From Planctomycetota bacterium (lineage in GTDB: Bacteria; Planctomycetota; Planctomycetia; Gemmatales; Gemmataceae): DNA of 59,472 bases. Position numbers and translations under genes: made by a program. The DNA lies in NCBI GenBank assembly GCA_016873225.1, contig VGXS01000024.1, positions 1-59,472 of the forward strand. The letters run 5' to 3'. Under the pieces are notes generated by a model. That model saw only the letters and a list, made by a program, of their open reading frames with translations. It made no database searches and had not been told where the DNA came from. Each line of letters starts with the position of its first letter. The first letter of the stretch is position 1. Shown here piece after piece: positions 44,019-52,712 of this stretch.

Positions 44019-45353
44019 ATGACGGCCATCGGCCTCGACATCGGTTCGACCAGCATCAAGGGAGCGGTTCTCGCCGCTTCGGGCGGCATCGTCGGCGAGG
44101 TGGAAAAGGCCGCTTTTCCCGAACCCGTCCAAGGCCCGGGGCCCGGATCCTTCGAGGTGGATCCCGAACGCGTCAAGATCGCGGCGCTGGATGTCCTATC
44201 GCGGTTGCTGGCGCGCGCCCCGGGGGCCGGCCGGCTTTACCTGTGCGGCCAGATGGGCGGGGCCATCCTCGTGGATGCGGCAGGGCGGCCGGCATCGCGG
44301 TATGTCTCCTGGCGCGACCAGCGCTCCCTCGACGCCAAGGCAGGCATCGCGCCGCTTGATTCGGCCAGGAACAGGATCGACCCCGCGACCCTCGATGACA
44401 CCGGCAGGGAACTCAAGCCCGGTTCCACCTCAGTCCTGCTGCACGCCCTGGCCATGGAAGGCGCCAAGATGGACGGGCTTCATCCCGCCACCATTGGAGA
44501 CGCCTTCGCCGCGTCGTTGTGCGGCATCCCGCCGCGCATGCACCCGACGATGGCGATCGGAATGATCGACCTGAGGAAAACCCCGGCCGCATGGCACGAG
44601 GGCATGATCCGCGCCCTGGGTTTGGAAAACCTGGGCTGGACCCGCCCGGCGGACCTCGCGGAACCGGTCGGGCATGCCCGCGTCGACGGAAAGTCGCTCG
44701 AGGTGTTCGCCACGGTGGGAGACCAGCAATGCGCCTTGCTGGGAGCCGGGCTCGAGCCTGGGGAACTGTCTCTCAACGCTTCGACAGGCGCCCAGGTCAG
44801 CAGGATCGTGCCGAGGCATGTTCCCGGGCCGAGCCAGGGGCGGGCTTACTTCGGCGGATCGTTCCTCGAGACCATCACCCACATTCCGGCGGGCAGGGCG
44901 CTTCACGCCTTGGTGGACCTGCTCACCGAGGTGCCTCGGGCGCAGGGACTTCCCGTGGGTGACCCGTGGGGAACGCTCACCCGCCTGATGGCCGGCCGCG
45001 AGGCAACCGACCTCGAGGTCGACCTGGCCTTTTTCCCGTCCCCGGTGGGTGACGCCGGCCGCGTGGGCAACATCACCCTCGGCAACCTTTCCGCGGGCGA
45101 CCTGCTCGCCGCGGCCACCCGCAACCTCGCCGATAACCTTTTCGCCTGCGCCAAAAGGCTCGACCCCGCCGCATCCTGGACGCGGGCCAGGCTTTCGGGG
45201 GGCCTTTCCCATTCGCTGAGGCCCCTGGTCGGCAGGCTGGAGGGGCTGATGTATCCGTCACCCGTCGTGGAATCGGGCCAGGCCGAGGAAACGCTGGCGG
45301 GCCTGGCGCGCATCGCGGCCGCCCGGGGGGAGCCTCTCCATGGAAAGTCATGA
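44019..45353 (+). CDS. FGGY-family carbohydrate kinase
   Basis: A 444-residue sugar kinase of the FGGY family. The N-terminal ATP-binding fold starts with IGLDIGSTSIKGAVLAA, followed by YVSWRDQRSLDA. Later stretches include GDQQCALLGAGLEPGELSLNASTGAQVS, which matches the family region around the catalytic Asp, and a C-terminal SGGLSHSLRPLVGRLEG with the adenosine-binding loop. It is shorter than usual (about 480-550 residues), and its closest family type cannot be fixed (xylulokinase, ribulokinase or erythritol kinase-like). Its last 14 nt overlap the next MFS gene. It should phosphorylate the sugar or polyol degraded by this cluster. Confidence 0.85.
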   Translation: MTAIGLDIGSTSIKGAVLAASGGIVGEVEKAAFPEPVQGPGPGSFEVDPERVKIAALDVLSRLLARAPGAGRLYLCGQMGGAILVDAAGRPASRYVSWRDQRSLDAKAGIAPLDSARNRIDPATLDDTGRELKPGSTSVLLHALAMEGAKMDGLHPATIGDAFAASLCGIPPRMHPTMAIGMIDLRKTPAAWHEGMIRALGLENLGWTRPADLAEPVGHARVDGKSLEVFATVGDQQCALLGAGLEPGELSLNASTGAQVSRIVPRHVPGPSQGRAYFGGSFLETITHIPAGRALHALVDLLTEVPRAQGLPVGDPWGTLTRLMAGREATDLEVDLAFFPSPVGDAGRVGNITLGNLSAGDLLAAATRNLADNLFACAKRLDPAASWTRARLSGGLSHSLRPLVGRLEGLMYPSPVVESGQAEETLAGLARIAAARGEPLHGKS

Positions 45354-46671
45354 CGATCCCGTCGGCAAGTCGGCCCTGGCCAAGGTGGGCCGGCGCATCA
45401 TCCCCTTTTTGTGTCTTCTTTACATCTTCAATATCATCGACAGGGCCAATGTCGGCTTCGCCCGCCTCACCATGACCCGGGATGTCGGCCTGTCCGACGC
45501 GGTGATCGACTGGGGCTACGGCCTGTTCTACCTCGGCTACCTGGTCTTCGAGGTGCCGAGCAACCTCCTGCTCAGGCGCCTGGGCGCGAGGCTCTGGATT
45601 TCCCGCATCATGGTGAGCTGGGGCCTGGTCTCCATGTTCACGATGGCGGTGACCGACCCCTGGACCTACTACGGCGCCCGCGTGCTTCTGGGCATTGCCG
45701 AGGCGGGTTTTTTCCCGGGCATCATCTTCTACCTGACGGCCTGGTTTCCCGACGCCCGCCGGGCCCGGGTGATCGCCTTGTTCATGCTGGCGATTCCCGC
45801 GGCGAATGTGGTGGGCAATCCGGTTTCCGGGGCGATCATGGACGGATTCCATGGCGTTTTCGGCCTGGCCGGCTGGAAGTGGCTTTTCCTCCTGGAAGGC
45901 CTGCCATCGGTGGCGCTGGGTTTCATCGTGCTGCTGCTGCTGCCGGACAGGCCGCGCGACGCGCGGTGGCTCACCCCGGACGAACAGGCATGGCTCGAGG
46001 CCGAGGTGGAACGCGAGGCGGGTCGCCGGGCCCTGGCGGGCGGGAAAAACCACATCGCCGCGCTGGCCGACTTGCGGGTTTGGCTGCTGATCGGCCTGTA
46101 TTTCAGCGTGGCGGTGGGAACGAACGCCACGGGGGCTTACCTGCCGAAGCTGGTCAAGGGGTATTTTGAACCGATGCTGCTCGGGATGGCCCGCACCGGT
46201 GATGCCGCCGAGGCCGGATTGCTCTGGAAGGTCGGGGTGCTGTCGGCGCTGCCCCACCTGTCTTCCGTCGCCGCGATGATGCTCGTGAGCCGGGTTTCCG
46301 ACCGGTTGCGGATGCGAAGCCTGATGGTGGCGCTGTCGCTGGCGGTGGGTGGAATCGGCTGGCTGATGGCCTGGCGGATCGCCGACCCCTGGTGCGCCCT
46401 GGCCGGCCTGTGCCTGGCGCAGGCGGGGATGATGGCGGTGCTGCCGGTGTTCTGGGCGCTGCCCTCGCTGTTTTTGGGCGGGGCCGCCGCGGCCGCGGGA
46501 ATCGCCCTGATCAATTCCGTCGCCAACATCGGGGGCATATTCGCGCCTCGGGTGATCGGCGAATATGGGCTGGGGCCGATGGTGGCGGTGATGGCATGGG
46601 GGGTGATGCTGGCCCTGGCCAGCATCACCCTGGTCGAACGCCGGGGCGCGGCGCGCAAGGGAGGCGAATGA
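45340..46671 (+). CDS. MFS transporter, anion:cation symporter type
   Basis: A 443-residue 12-TM carrier. It opens with IPFLCLLYIFNIIDRANVGFARLTM and has YGLFYLGYLVFEVPSNLLLRRLGARLW and LLGIAEAGFFPGIIFYLTAWFP. These are characteristic of the ACS family, which includes phthalate, tartrate, hexuronate and allantoate carriers. A GGGGGAG sequence precedes the ATG. It overlaps the FGGY kinase by 14 nt and is followed at once by the SDR gene. It is the probable importer of the cluster's organic-acid substrate. Confidence 0.85.
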   Translation: MESHDDPVGKSALAKVGRRIIPFLCLLYIFNIIDRANVGFARLTMTRDVGLSDAVIDWGYGLFYLGYLVFEVPSNLLLRRLGARLWISRIMVSWGLVSMFTMAVTDPWTYYGARVLLGIAEAGFFPGIIFYLTAWFPDARRARVIALFMLAIPAANVVGNPVSGAIMDGFHGVFGLAGWKWLFLLEGLPSVALGFIVLLLLPDRPRDARWLTPDEQAWLEAEVEREAGRRALAGGKNHIAALADLRVWLLIGLYFSVAVGTNATGAYLPKLVKGYFEPMLLGMARTGDAAEAGLLWKVGVLSALPHLSSVAAMMLVSRVSDRLRMRSLMVALSLAVGGIGWLMAWRIADPWCALAGLCLAQAGMMAVLPVFWALPSLFLGGAAAAAGIALINSVANIGGIFAPRVIGEYGLGPMVAVMAWGVMLALASITLVERRGAARKGGE

Positions 46672-46672
46672 C

Positions 46673-47467
46673 ATGGCCGGATCGCTATTCGACCTGAGGG
46701 ACAAGGTGGCGGTGGTTTCAGGCGCGGCGAGCGGCTTGGGAAAGGCCTCCGCACTGGCCCTTGCCGAGCATGGCGCCACCGTGGTGCTTCTGGACCGCGA
46801 CGCCGAGGGAATGGAGGACACCCGCGGTCGGATCTCCTCCACCGGCGGCGTGGCGCACGCGCGCCTTCACGATGTCTCGAGCGTGGAGGCGGCCGCTTCA
46901 CTGTTCGAGTGGATTGACGGCACCCTTGGAAAGGTTGATTTTCTCGCCAACATCGCCGGCGAGGGGGTGTTGGCCAATCCGCTCGAGGTGACCGACGCGC
47001 AAATTCGCGCGACGCTTCAAAACCTCGTGGTGGGACGGTTCGCGATGTGCCAGCAGGCGGCGCGGCGGATGATCGCCCGGGGAGGCGGTTCCATCGTGAA
47101 CATCAGCAGCCTGGCCGGGGTGACGGCTTTGGGCCGCGGCCACATCGCCTATAGCATGGCCATGGGCGCCGTGGCCCAGATGACGCGCGAATTGAGCACC
47201 GAATGGGCCTCGCGGGGCGTCCGCGTCAACGCCATCCTGCCGGCCCAGGTGGTGAATCCGTCGCTGGAGCGGCGCATGCGCGACAATCCCGGCATCGAGA
47301 AGACCTGGCTCGCGGGAATACCCGCGGGCCGACTTGGCCGGCCGGGCGACATCCAGGGACTCATGGTGCTCCTGGCATCGGATGCCAGCGCCTGGATCAC
47401 GGGCGCCCTGATCCCGATGGACGGGGGCAACCTGGCGATGAACGCCGGCGGCAGCATCGGACATTGA
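46673..47467 (+). CDS. Short-chain dehydrogenase/reductase
   Basis: A 264-residue classical SDR. The cofactor motif is GAASGLGK, the structural NAG-type motif is NIAGEG, the catalytic Ser lies in VNISSLAGVTALG and the YxxxK-equivalent in IAYSMAMGA, where the Lys is replaced by Met. The C-terminal ITGALIPMDGG is family-typical. The reductase fold is clear; the replaced Lys at the usual YxxxK position is unusual and should be checked. GGAGG stands 8 nt before the ATG. It follows the MFS gene closely and precedes the fused E1 gene by 20 bp. Confidence 0.85.
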   Translation: MAGSLFDLRDKVAVVSGAASGLGKASALALAEHGATVVLLDRDAEGMEDTRGRISSTGGVAHARLHDVSSVEAAASLFEWIDGTLGKVDFLANIAGEGVLANPLEVTDAQIRATLQNLVVGRFAMCQQAARRMIARGGGSIVNISSLAGVTALGRGHIAYSMAMGAVAQMTRELSTEWASRGVRVNAILPAQVVNPSLERRMRDNPGIEKTWLAGIPAGRLGRPGDIQGLMVLLASDASAWITGALIPMDGGNLAMNAGGSIGH

Positions 47468-47487
47468 CCTCTGGTGGGGGAAGATTC

Positions 47488-49476
47488 GTGGCAGAAACGA
47501 TAGCCGGGCGCGAAACCCTCCTGGCCATGTACCGCTCGATGCTGGTCATCCGCCACACCGAGGAGGAACTGGCGCGTTGCCACCAGCAGGGGCTCATCCA
47601 CGGCGCCTGCCACACCTATGTGGGGCAGGAGGCGGTGGCTTCGGGGGTCTGCGCCCACCTGGGCCCGCTTGATGTCGTGTTCAGCACGCACCGTGGCCAC
47701 GGCCACGCGCTGGCCAAGGGAATGCCGCCCGTCGACCTCATCGCCGAGCTCTTCGGCCGGGTGACGGGCTGCTCGCGAGGGCGGGGGGGAAGCATGCACC
47801 TCTTCGCTCCCGAGATCGGGATGCTGGGCACCAGCGGAATCGTGGGCCCCTGCATCCTTCAGGCCGCGGGAGGAGGCTACGCCTTCAAGCTGGCTCGAAG
47901 CGGGAGGGTGGCTGTGGCGTTCTTCGGTGACGGCGCCGTGAACAATGGCGCCTTCCACGAGGGGCTCAACATGGCCGCGATCTGGAAGCTGCCCGTGCTG
48001 TTCGTCTGCGAGAACAACCAGTTCGCGACGGAGGTGCCGTTCGCCTATGCGAGCGGCATACCGGATGTCGGCAGGCGCGCGGCCAACTACGGGCTCGCCG
48101 GCGAGGAGGTGGATGGCAACGACATCCTCGCCGTGCACGCCGCCGCGGAACGGGCGGTGGCGCGGGCCAGGGCCGGGGAGGGGGCGACGCTCATCGAATG
48201 CAAGACCTACCGGACCCGCGCGCATGCCGAGGGCATGGGCGACTTCACCTACCGCACCCGGGAGGATGTCGAGGCGTGGAAGGAGCGCTGTCCCATCGCC
48301 AGGTTCCGCGCGAAGCTGGCCGGGGAACACCATGTGCCGCCCGGCGAGCTTGAGGCGATCGAGGCCGAGGTGAAGGGCCTTGTCGCCGGGGCCAGGCTCG
48401 CCGCGGAGGCGGCGCCCGTTCCTTCCGCCACCGATGCCACCACCCATGTGCACGCCGCGCCCGGGCGCGGCGTTTCGGAACCCCCGGCCGCGCCCGGCGC
48501 CCGTGCCATCACCATGTCACAGGCCACCCTCGAGGCGCTTTCGGAGGAAATGGAGACGAATCCTTCGATTTTTGTCATGGGAGAGGGGATCGGCGTTCGG
48601 GGCGGGAATTTCCGCACCACCGCCGGACTCCATTCCCGCTTCGGAGGCGAGCGGCTTTGCGACACTCCCATCTGCGAACGCGGCTTCGTCGGCCTGGCCT
48701 GCGGCGCGGCGATGGCGGGAGCCAGGCCGGTGATCGACTTCATGTTCGCCGACTTCGTGCTCGACGGCTGGGGCGAGATCGTCAACCAGATCGCCAAGAT
48801 GCAGTACATGTCATGCGGCAGGCTGAGGATGCCCGTGTTGCTCAGGGGGTGCATCGGCATCGGGCACTCCGCGGCCACGCACCACTCCGGCAGCTATTAC
48901 GGCATGCTGGCCCAGGTTCCCGGTCTCTGGATCGCGGTTCCCTCCACCGCGCGCGACGCCAAGGGACTTTTCAAGCACGCCCTGCGCTGCGACAACCCTG
49001 TCCTGTTCCTTGAGCACCGCGAGATCCTGCAGGCCAAGGGGCCGGTGGAGGAAGGCGACCTCGAGATTCCGTTCGGCAAGGCGCGCGTGGCGCGGCAGGG
49101 CACCGACGCCACCGTGGTGGCCCTGGGACGGATGAACCACCTCTGCCTCGCCGCCGCGGAGCAATTGGCCAAGGAGGGAACCAGCATCGAGGTGATCGAC
49201 CCGAGGACGGTCGCGCCGCTGGATTCCGCCGCCATATTGGCCTCAGTGGCCAAGACCGGACGGCTGCTCGTGGTGGATGAGCCCGCCGGCCCGTGCGGCT
49301 TTGCCGCCGAGGTTGCCGCGCTGGTGGCCCGGGACGGCTTTGATGACCTCGATGCCCCGGTGCATCGGCTGACCGGCGCCGCCATGCCCACCCCCTACAG
49401 CCCGTCGCTGGAAGCCGCGGTGGTGCCCGGCCTGCCGGAGGTCGTGGCGGCCATCCGCGGCCTCCTGGAGGAATGA
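47488..49476 (+). CDS. 2-oxoacid/acetoin dehydrogenase E1, alpha and beta parts fused
   Basis: A 662-residue thiamine-diphosphate enzyme in which E1-alpha (about residues 1-320) and E1-beta (about 340-662) are one chain. The alpha part has STHRGHGHALAKG, SRGRGGSMHLF and the ThDP motif FFGDGAVNNGAFHEGLNMAA. The beta part has ERLCDTPICERGFVGLACGAAMAG and DFMFADFVLDGWGEIVNQIAK. Fused E1 proteins are known for branched-chain and acetoin-type dehydrogenases. The start GTG 47488 (AETIAG) has TGGGGGAAG upstream; earlier frame is antisense of the SDR end. The E2 gene overlaps its stop. No E3 (dihydrolipoyl dehydrogenase) gene is in the window. Confidence 0.85.
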   Translation: MAETIAGRETLLAMYRSMLVIRHTEEELARCHQQGLIHGACHTYVGQEAVASGVCAHLGPLDVVFSTHRGHGHALAKGMPPVDLIAELFGRVTGCSRGRGGSMHLFAPEIGMLGTSGIVGPCILQAAGGGYAFKLARSGRVAVAFFGDGAVNNGAFHEGLNMAAIWKLPVLFVCENNQFATEVPFAYASGIPDVGRRAANYGLAGEEVDGNDILAVHAAAERAVARARAGEGATLIECKTYRTRAHAEGMGDFTYRTREDVEAWKERCPIARFRAKLAGEHHVPPGELEAIEAEVKGLVAGARLAAEAAPVPSATDATTHVHAAPGRGVSEPPAAPGARAITMSQATLEALSEEMETNPSIFVMGEGIGVRGGNFRTTAGLHSRFGGERLCDTPICERGFVGLACGAAMAGARPVIDFMFADFVLDGWGEIVNQIAKMQYMSCGRLRMPVLLRGCIGIGHSAATHHSGSYYGMLAQVPGLWIAVPSTARDAKGLFKHALRCDNPVLFLEHREILQAKGPVEEGDLEIPFGKARVARQGTDATVVALGRMNHLCLAAAEQLAKEGTSIEVIDPRTVAPLDSAAILASVAKTGRLLVVDEPAGPCGFAAEVAALVARDGFDDLDAPVHRLTGAAMPTPYSPSLEAAVVPGLPEVVAAIRGLLEE

Positions 49477-49478
49477 CC

Positions 49479-50810
49479 ATGGGGGTTGAGATCCGCGTAC
49501 CCCGCCTTGGCTGGTCGATGGAGGAAGGAACCTTTTCGGCCTGGCTGGCGCAGGCGGGTTCAGCCGTGCGCGCCGGTCAGCCGCTCTTTTGCCTGGAAGG
49601 CGAGAAGGCGACCCAGGACATCGAGTCGATCGGCGAGGGCATCCTTCACTTGGCGCCTGACGCGCCCGCGCCCGGGCAGGTTGTTCCGGTGGGCAAGATG
49701 ATCGGGATGCTGTGCGCCGCGGGTGAGGAGCCCCGGTGGGATTCGCCTGCGGAGCCACCCTCGTCGCCTCCTGTTTCCACCGCGCGAACTCCAATGATGC
49801 CCGTTGCTTCACCAGCAGAAGCTCCAACGATGCCCGCCGCGCCTCCTTCCGTGCGCCGTTTGGCGAGGCAGATGGGCGTCGACCTGGCGAAGGTCAAGCC
49901 TTCGTGGCCCGGTGGCAGGATCGGGCAGCACGACCTTCAACCGATCTCCCGTTCCGCGCCTGAACGGCCGGCCGGGGAAGCGCCGGCGGCAATCACTCCC
50001 CGGGCGCGCCGACTGGCCAAGAACGCCGGTGTTTCGCTCGAAGGCGTGACGGGAACGGGAAAGGGAGGCCGGGTCCGCGAACGGGATGTCTGCGCCCTGG
50101 CGGGAAACGATGCGGAGATCCCCGGCGGGAGGATCGTGCCCGTCTCGGCCATCAGGAGGCTGATCGCCCGCAACATGATCGCAAGCAGGCAGAGCGGCGT
50201 GCCGGTCACGCTCACGGCGCGCGCGGATGCCTCCGGACTGCTTGATGCCCGGGCGCGGCTCAAGGAATCCGACGGCGACAAGGCCCCCACCCTCAACGAC
50301 ATGATCCTGTTCCTCCTGGGCCGACTTCTCCAGGCGCACCCGATCCTCGCCGCACGCTGGCTTGAAACCCGCATGGCGCTTCCCCCGGATGACGGCTTCC
50401 ACATCGGCCTGGCCGTGGACACGCCCGAGGGGTTGCTTGTTCCCGTCATCCGGGATACCGCCCGGGCCACGCTGGGCGCCGTGGCGGAACAGTCGCGCTC
50501 GCTGGTGGAACGGGCGCGCGCCGGCCGGCTCAAGTCGGCCGACATGAAAGGCGGGGTGTTCACCCTGACAAGCCTGGGAACATTCGGGATCGGGCATTTC
50601 AATCCGGTCATCAATCATCCCGAATCGGCGATCATGGGCCTGGGGGCCATCGTGAAGGATCCCGTGCCCGCGGAACCGAATGGATTCCACTTCCGGCCGA
50701 CGCTTCCGCTGAGCCTGACATTCGACCACCGTGTTGTCGACGGGGCTCCCGCGGCGAGGTTCCTGCAGTCGCTGGCCGAGGCGATCGCCAAATTCTCCCC
50801 TCCTTGCTGA
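49479..50810 (+). CDS. Dihydrolipoamide acyltransferase (E2) with two peripheral binding domains
   Basis: A 443-residue E2. The lipoyl domain (Lys near residue 43 in CLEGEKATQD) is followed by a Pro/Ala/Thr-rich linker, two E3/E1-binding domains (VRRLARQMGVDLAKVK and ARRLAKNAGVSLEGVTGTGKGGRV), a second linker and the catalytic domain with FTLTSLGTFGIGHFNPVINHPE and the active-site FDHRVVDGAPAARFL. The start ATG 49479 has GGAGGA 6 nt upstream; ATG 49473 overlaps the E1 stop but lies on that Shine-Dalgarno. It transfers the acyl group made by the fused E1 to CoA. A bidirectional hairpin follows. Confidence 0.9.
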   Translation: MGVEIRVPRLGWSMEEGTFSAWLAQAGSAVRAGQPLFCLEGEKATQDIESIGEGILHLAPDAPAPGQVVPVGKMIGMLCAAGEEPRWDSPAEPPSSPPVSTARTPMMPVASPAEAPTMPAAPPSVRRLARQMGVDLAKVKPSWPGGRIGQHDLQPISRSAPERPAGEAPAAITPRARRLAKNAGVSLEGVTGTGKGGRVRERDVCALAGNDAEIPGGRIVPVSAIRRLIARNMIASRQSGVPVTLTARADASGLLDARARLKESDGDKAPTLNDMILFLLGRLLQAHPILAARWLETRMALPPDDGFHIGLAVDTPEGLLVPVIRDTARATLGAVAEQSRSLVERARAGRLKSADMKGGVFTLTSLGTFGIGHFNPVINHPESAIMGLGAIVKDPVPAEPNGFHFRPTLPLSLTFDHRVVDGAPAARFLQSLAEAIAKFSPPC

Positions 50811-50811
50811 C

Positions 50812-50838
50812 CCCCGCCGTCGGGGAGTTTCGGCGGGG
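50812..50838. terminator. Hairpin between convergent E2 and MFS genes
   Basis: CCCCGCCG (50812-50819) and CGGCGGGG (50831-50838) are perfect inverted repeats around an 11-nt loop. The hairpin lies directly after the E2 stop and about 50 bp before the end of the convergent MFS gene. No T-run follows, so it is at most a GC-rich, factor-assisted terminator or 3'-end stabiliser. Confidence 0.45.
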
Positions 50839-50886
50839 AAGGTGGCGTTCGGGAAATTCCGGGTCGGCTTGGCGGAAAAACCTCAT

Positions 50887-52131
50887 TCAGGTTTCAAGAT
50901 CGCGCCGCGTATCTGGCGCCAGCGCGATCGCGACGATGCCCAGGCAATAAACCAGAGAGCAGGCGGCACCCACCCGCGCGTAATCACCGCCGAGGATCGA
51001 CAGCAATCCTCCCGCGGCCAGGACGCCCGCGGAGGTGATGAACCGTCCGGAGTTGTAGGCGAGGCCGCTGCCGGTGGCCCTGACGCGCGTGGGAAACATC
51101 TCCGGCAGGAACACGGCCAGCCAGCCGAAGAACAAGGTTGCCACAAGCCCCTGCGCGAACACGACCGGATGGAACGCCGGCTCAAGGGGCGCGGTGAGGA
51201 GGAACATCGCGAGCGTCAGGGCGGTGGTGCCGAGGCTGATGAGGAAATAACTCGCCCGTCGGCCCAGCATGGTGGCCAGTTGGGCCCCGCAGAAGCTTCC
51301 AATCGTCGCCCCGAGGGCCCACCATCCCTGCGTCGCGGCCTTGTAGGAGGCGTTCGCGGACCCCGCGACCTGGTCGGCCCAGGGGATCATCCACTTGCTC
51401 GCCGACCAGGCCCCCACCAGGGGAATCGAGGCGAGCAGGATGGCCGCGAGGGTGATTCGAAGCAGTTCCGGCCTGAAGAGTTCCCGGATAGGCGGAGGTG
51501 GAAGTTTCGCCTTTTGGCGGTTAGCCAGCCAAGTCGGCGATTCCGGCAGGAAAGCCAGCACCACCACCCCCAGGGCAGTCGGGAAGCCGGCGAGCAGGAA
51601 CAACCAGCGCCATGAGTCGGGGGAAACCGGCCAGGTCCTCGCCAATTGGCTGAGGAGCAGGATGCCCGCGTTGAGCGCCGCGCTCATGAGTCCGGAGACA
51701 AGGGGCCGCGCCGCGGCGGGCCAACACTCGGCCACGAGCGCCATTCCGTTGGGCCACATTCCTCCCACGCCAAGGCCCACGAGAAACCTCAGGGCCAGCA
51801 TTTCCTCCTGGGTGTGTACCCATGTGCCCATCGCCGCGAAAACCGAATAAAACAGGACGCTGATTCCCATCGCGCGGGTGCGGCCGACGCGGTCGCCAAG
51901 GTTGCCGAGGATGATGCCGCCAACCGCCGCGCCCAGCATCAGCGCCGCGGTGAAGCGCGCGAACCAGTCGCCGGCGGCGGCCTCCGTGAAACCGTCGCCC
52001 AGGAGGCTTTTGGAAACCGAGCGGGAGGCGATCGGCATCAACCCGAGTTCGATGCCGTCAAAAAGCAGGCCCAGGCATGCCGCCACGAGCACGGCGCCTC
52101 GCGCGAGCGGCGAAAGGGGTGGCGCCATCAT
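50887..52131 (-). CDS. MFS transporter, sugar-porter/AAHS-like
   Basis: A 414-residue carrier with about 12 TM segments. The region LACLGLLFDGIELGLMPIASR, the cytoplasmic loop ILGNLGDRVGRTRAMGISV and RFLVGLGVGGMWPNGMALVAECWP fit the AAHS or sugar-porter branches. The C-terminal half has FFGWLAVFLPEMFPTRVRATGSG, the PETxxR-type motif. Start ATG 52131 overlaps the DJ-1 gene stop; ATG 52128 is next. It runs opposite to the catabolic run but shares its end, so the two transcripts converge. It could import a related compound. Confidence 0.85.
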   Translation of the reverse strand: MMAPPLSPLARGAVLVAACLGLLFDGIELGLMPIASRSVSKSLLGDGFTEAAAGDWFARFTAALMLGAAVGGIILGNLGDRVGRTRAMGISVLFYSVFAAMGTWVHTQEEMLALRFLVGLGVGGMWPNGMALVAECWPAAARPLVSGLMSAALNAGILLLSQLARTWPVSPDSWRWLFLLAGFPTALGVVVLAFLPESPTWLANRQKAKLPPPPIRELFRPELLRITLAAILLASIPLVGAWSASKWMIPWADQVAGSANASYKAATQGWWALGATIGSFCGAQLATMLGRRASYFLISLGTTALTLAMFLLTAPLEPAFHPVVFAQGLVATLFFGWLAVFLPEMFPTRVRATGSGLAYNSGRFITSAGVLAAGGLLSILGGDYARVGAACSLVYCLGIVAIALAPDTRRDLET

Positions 52132-52712
52132 CCGGAACGGTCCCCGGGTGTTTCTCCACCGCATCGGGTGGCCAGCGCTGCGGCGAAGGCCTTCATCCAG
52201 GGGGCGCACTCCCGCTTGAACCGGCAGCAATACAGGTTGCCAGAAATGACGAGCGGCGCGTCGACATAGATGGCGCCGACGCTCTCGGCGTCGAACCGGC
52301 AGCGGGGGATGGTGGTGACTTCCACGCCCCGGATCACTCCCGCCGTCGCGAGAATCTCGATTCCGTGGCAGATGGACGCGACGGGCTTCCCCGTGGCGAA
52401 AAAGTGCCGGACGATCGACAGCAGGTGCTTGTCGTAACGCAGGAACTCGGGCGCCCGTCCGCCGGGCAACACCAGGCCGATGTAGTCGTCCGGGTTCACC
52501 TCGGCGAAGGAGATGTCGCTTGAGAGCTTGTAGCCCGGCATTTCCACCGTGATGTCCCAGCCTGGATCATGCTCGTGCTGCACGAGATGGTAGGCGCGCC
52601 GGGCCGGCGCCGCGAGGACGGCATGGTAATCCTCGCTGAGCCGGTAATAGGGCACCATCGTGTCGATGACCTCGGCACCATCGCCGATGACCACGAGAAC
52701 CTTCCCCGTCAT
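52128..52712 (-). CDS. DJ-1/PfpI-family protein
   Basis: A 194-residue flavodoxin-like protein of the DJ-1/PfpI superfamily. The nucleophile Cys near residue 115 sits in VASICHGIEIL, the conserved acid is Glu 14 in GDGAEVID, and the region VLPGGRAPEFLRYD is typical. Members act as deglycases, glyoxalases, amidases or chaperones, so the role here is unclear; it may deal with reactive carbonyl intermediates of the nearby pathway. The start ATG 52712 overlaps the stop of the next upstream gene by 4 nt, and its end overlaps the MFS start. Confidence 0.85.
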   Translation of the reverse strand: MTGKVLVVIGDGAEVIDTMVPYYRLSEDYHAVLAAPARRAYHLVQHEHDPGWDITVEMPGYKLSSDISFAEVNPDDYIGLVLPGGRAPEFLRYDKHLLSIVRHFFATGKPVASICHGIEILATAGVIRGVEVTTIPRCRFDAESVGAIYVDAPLVISGNLYCCRFKRECAPWMKAFAAALATRCGGETPGDRSG

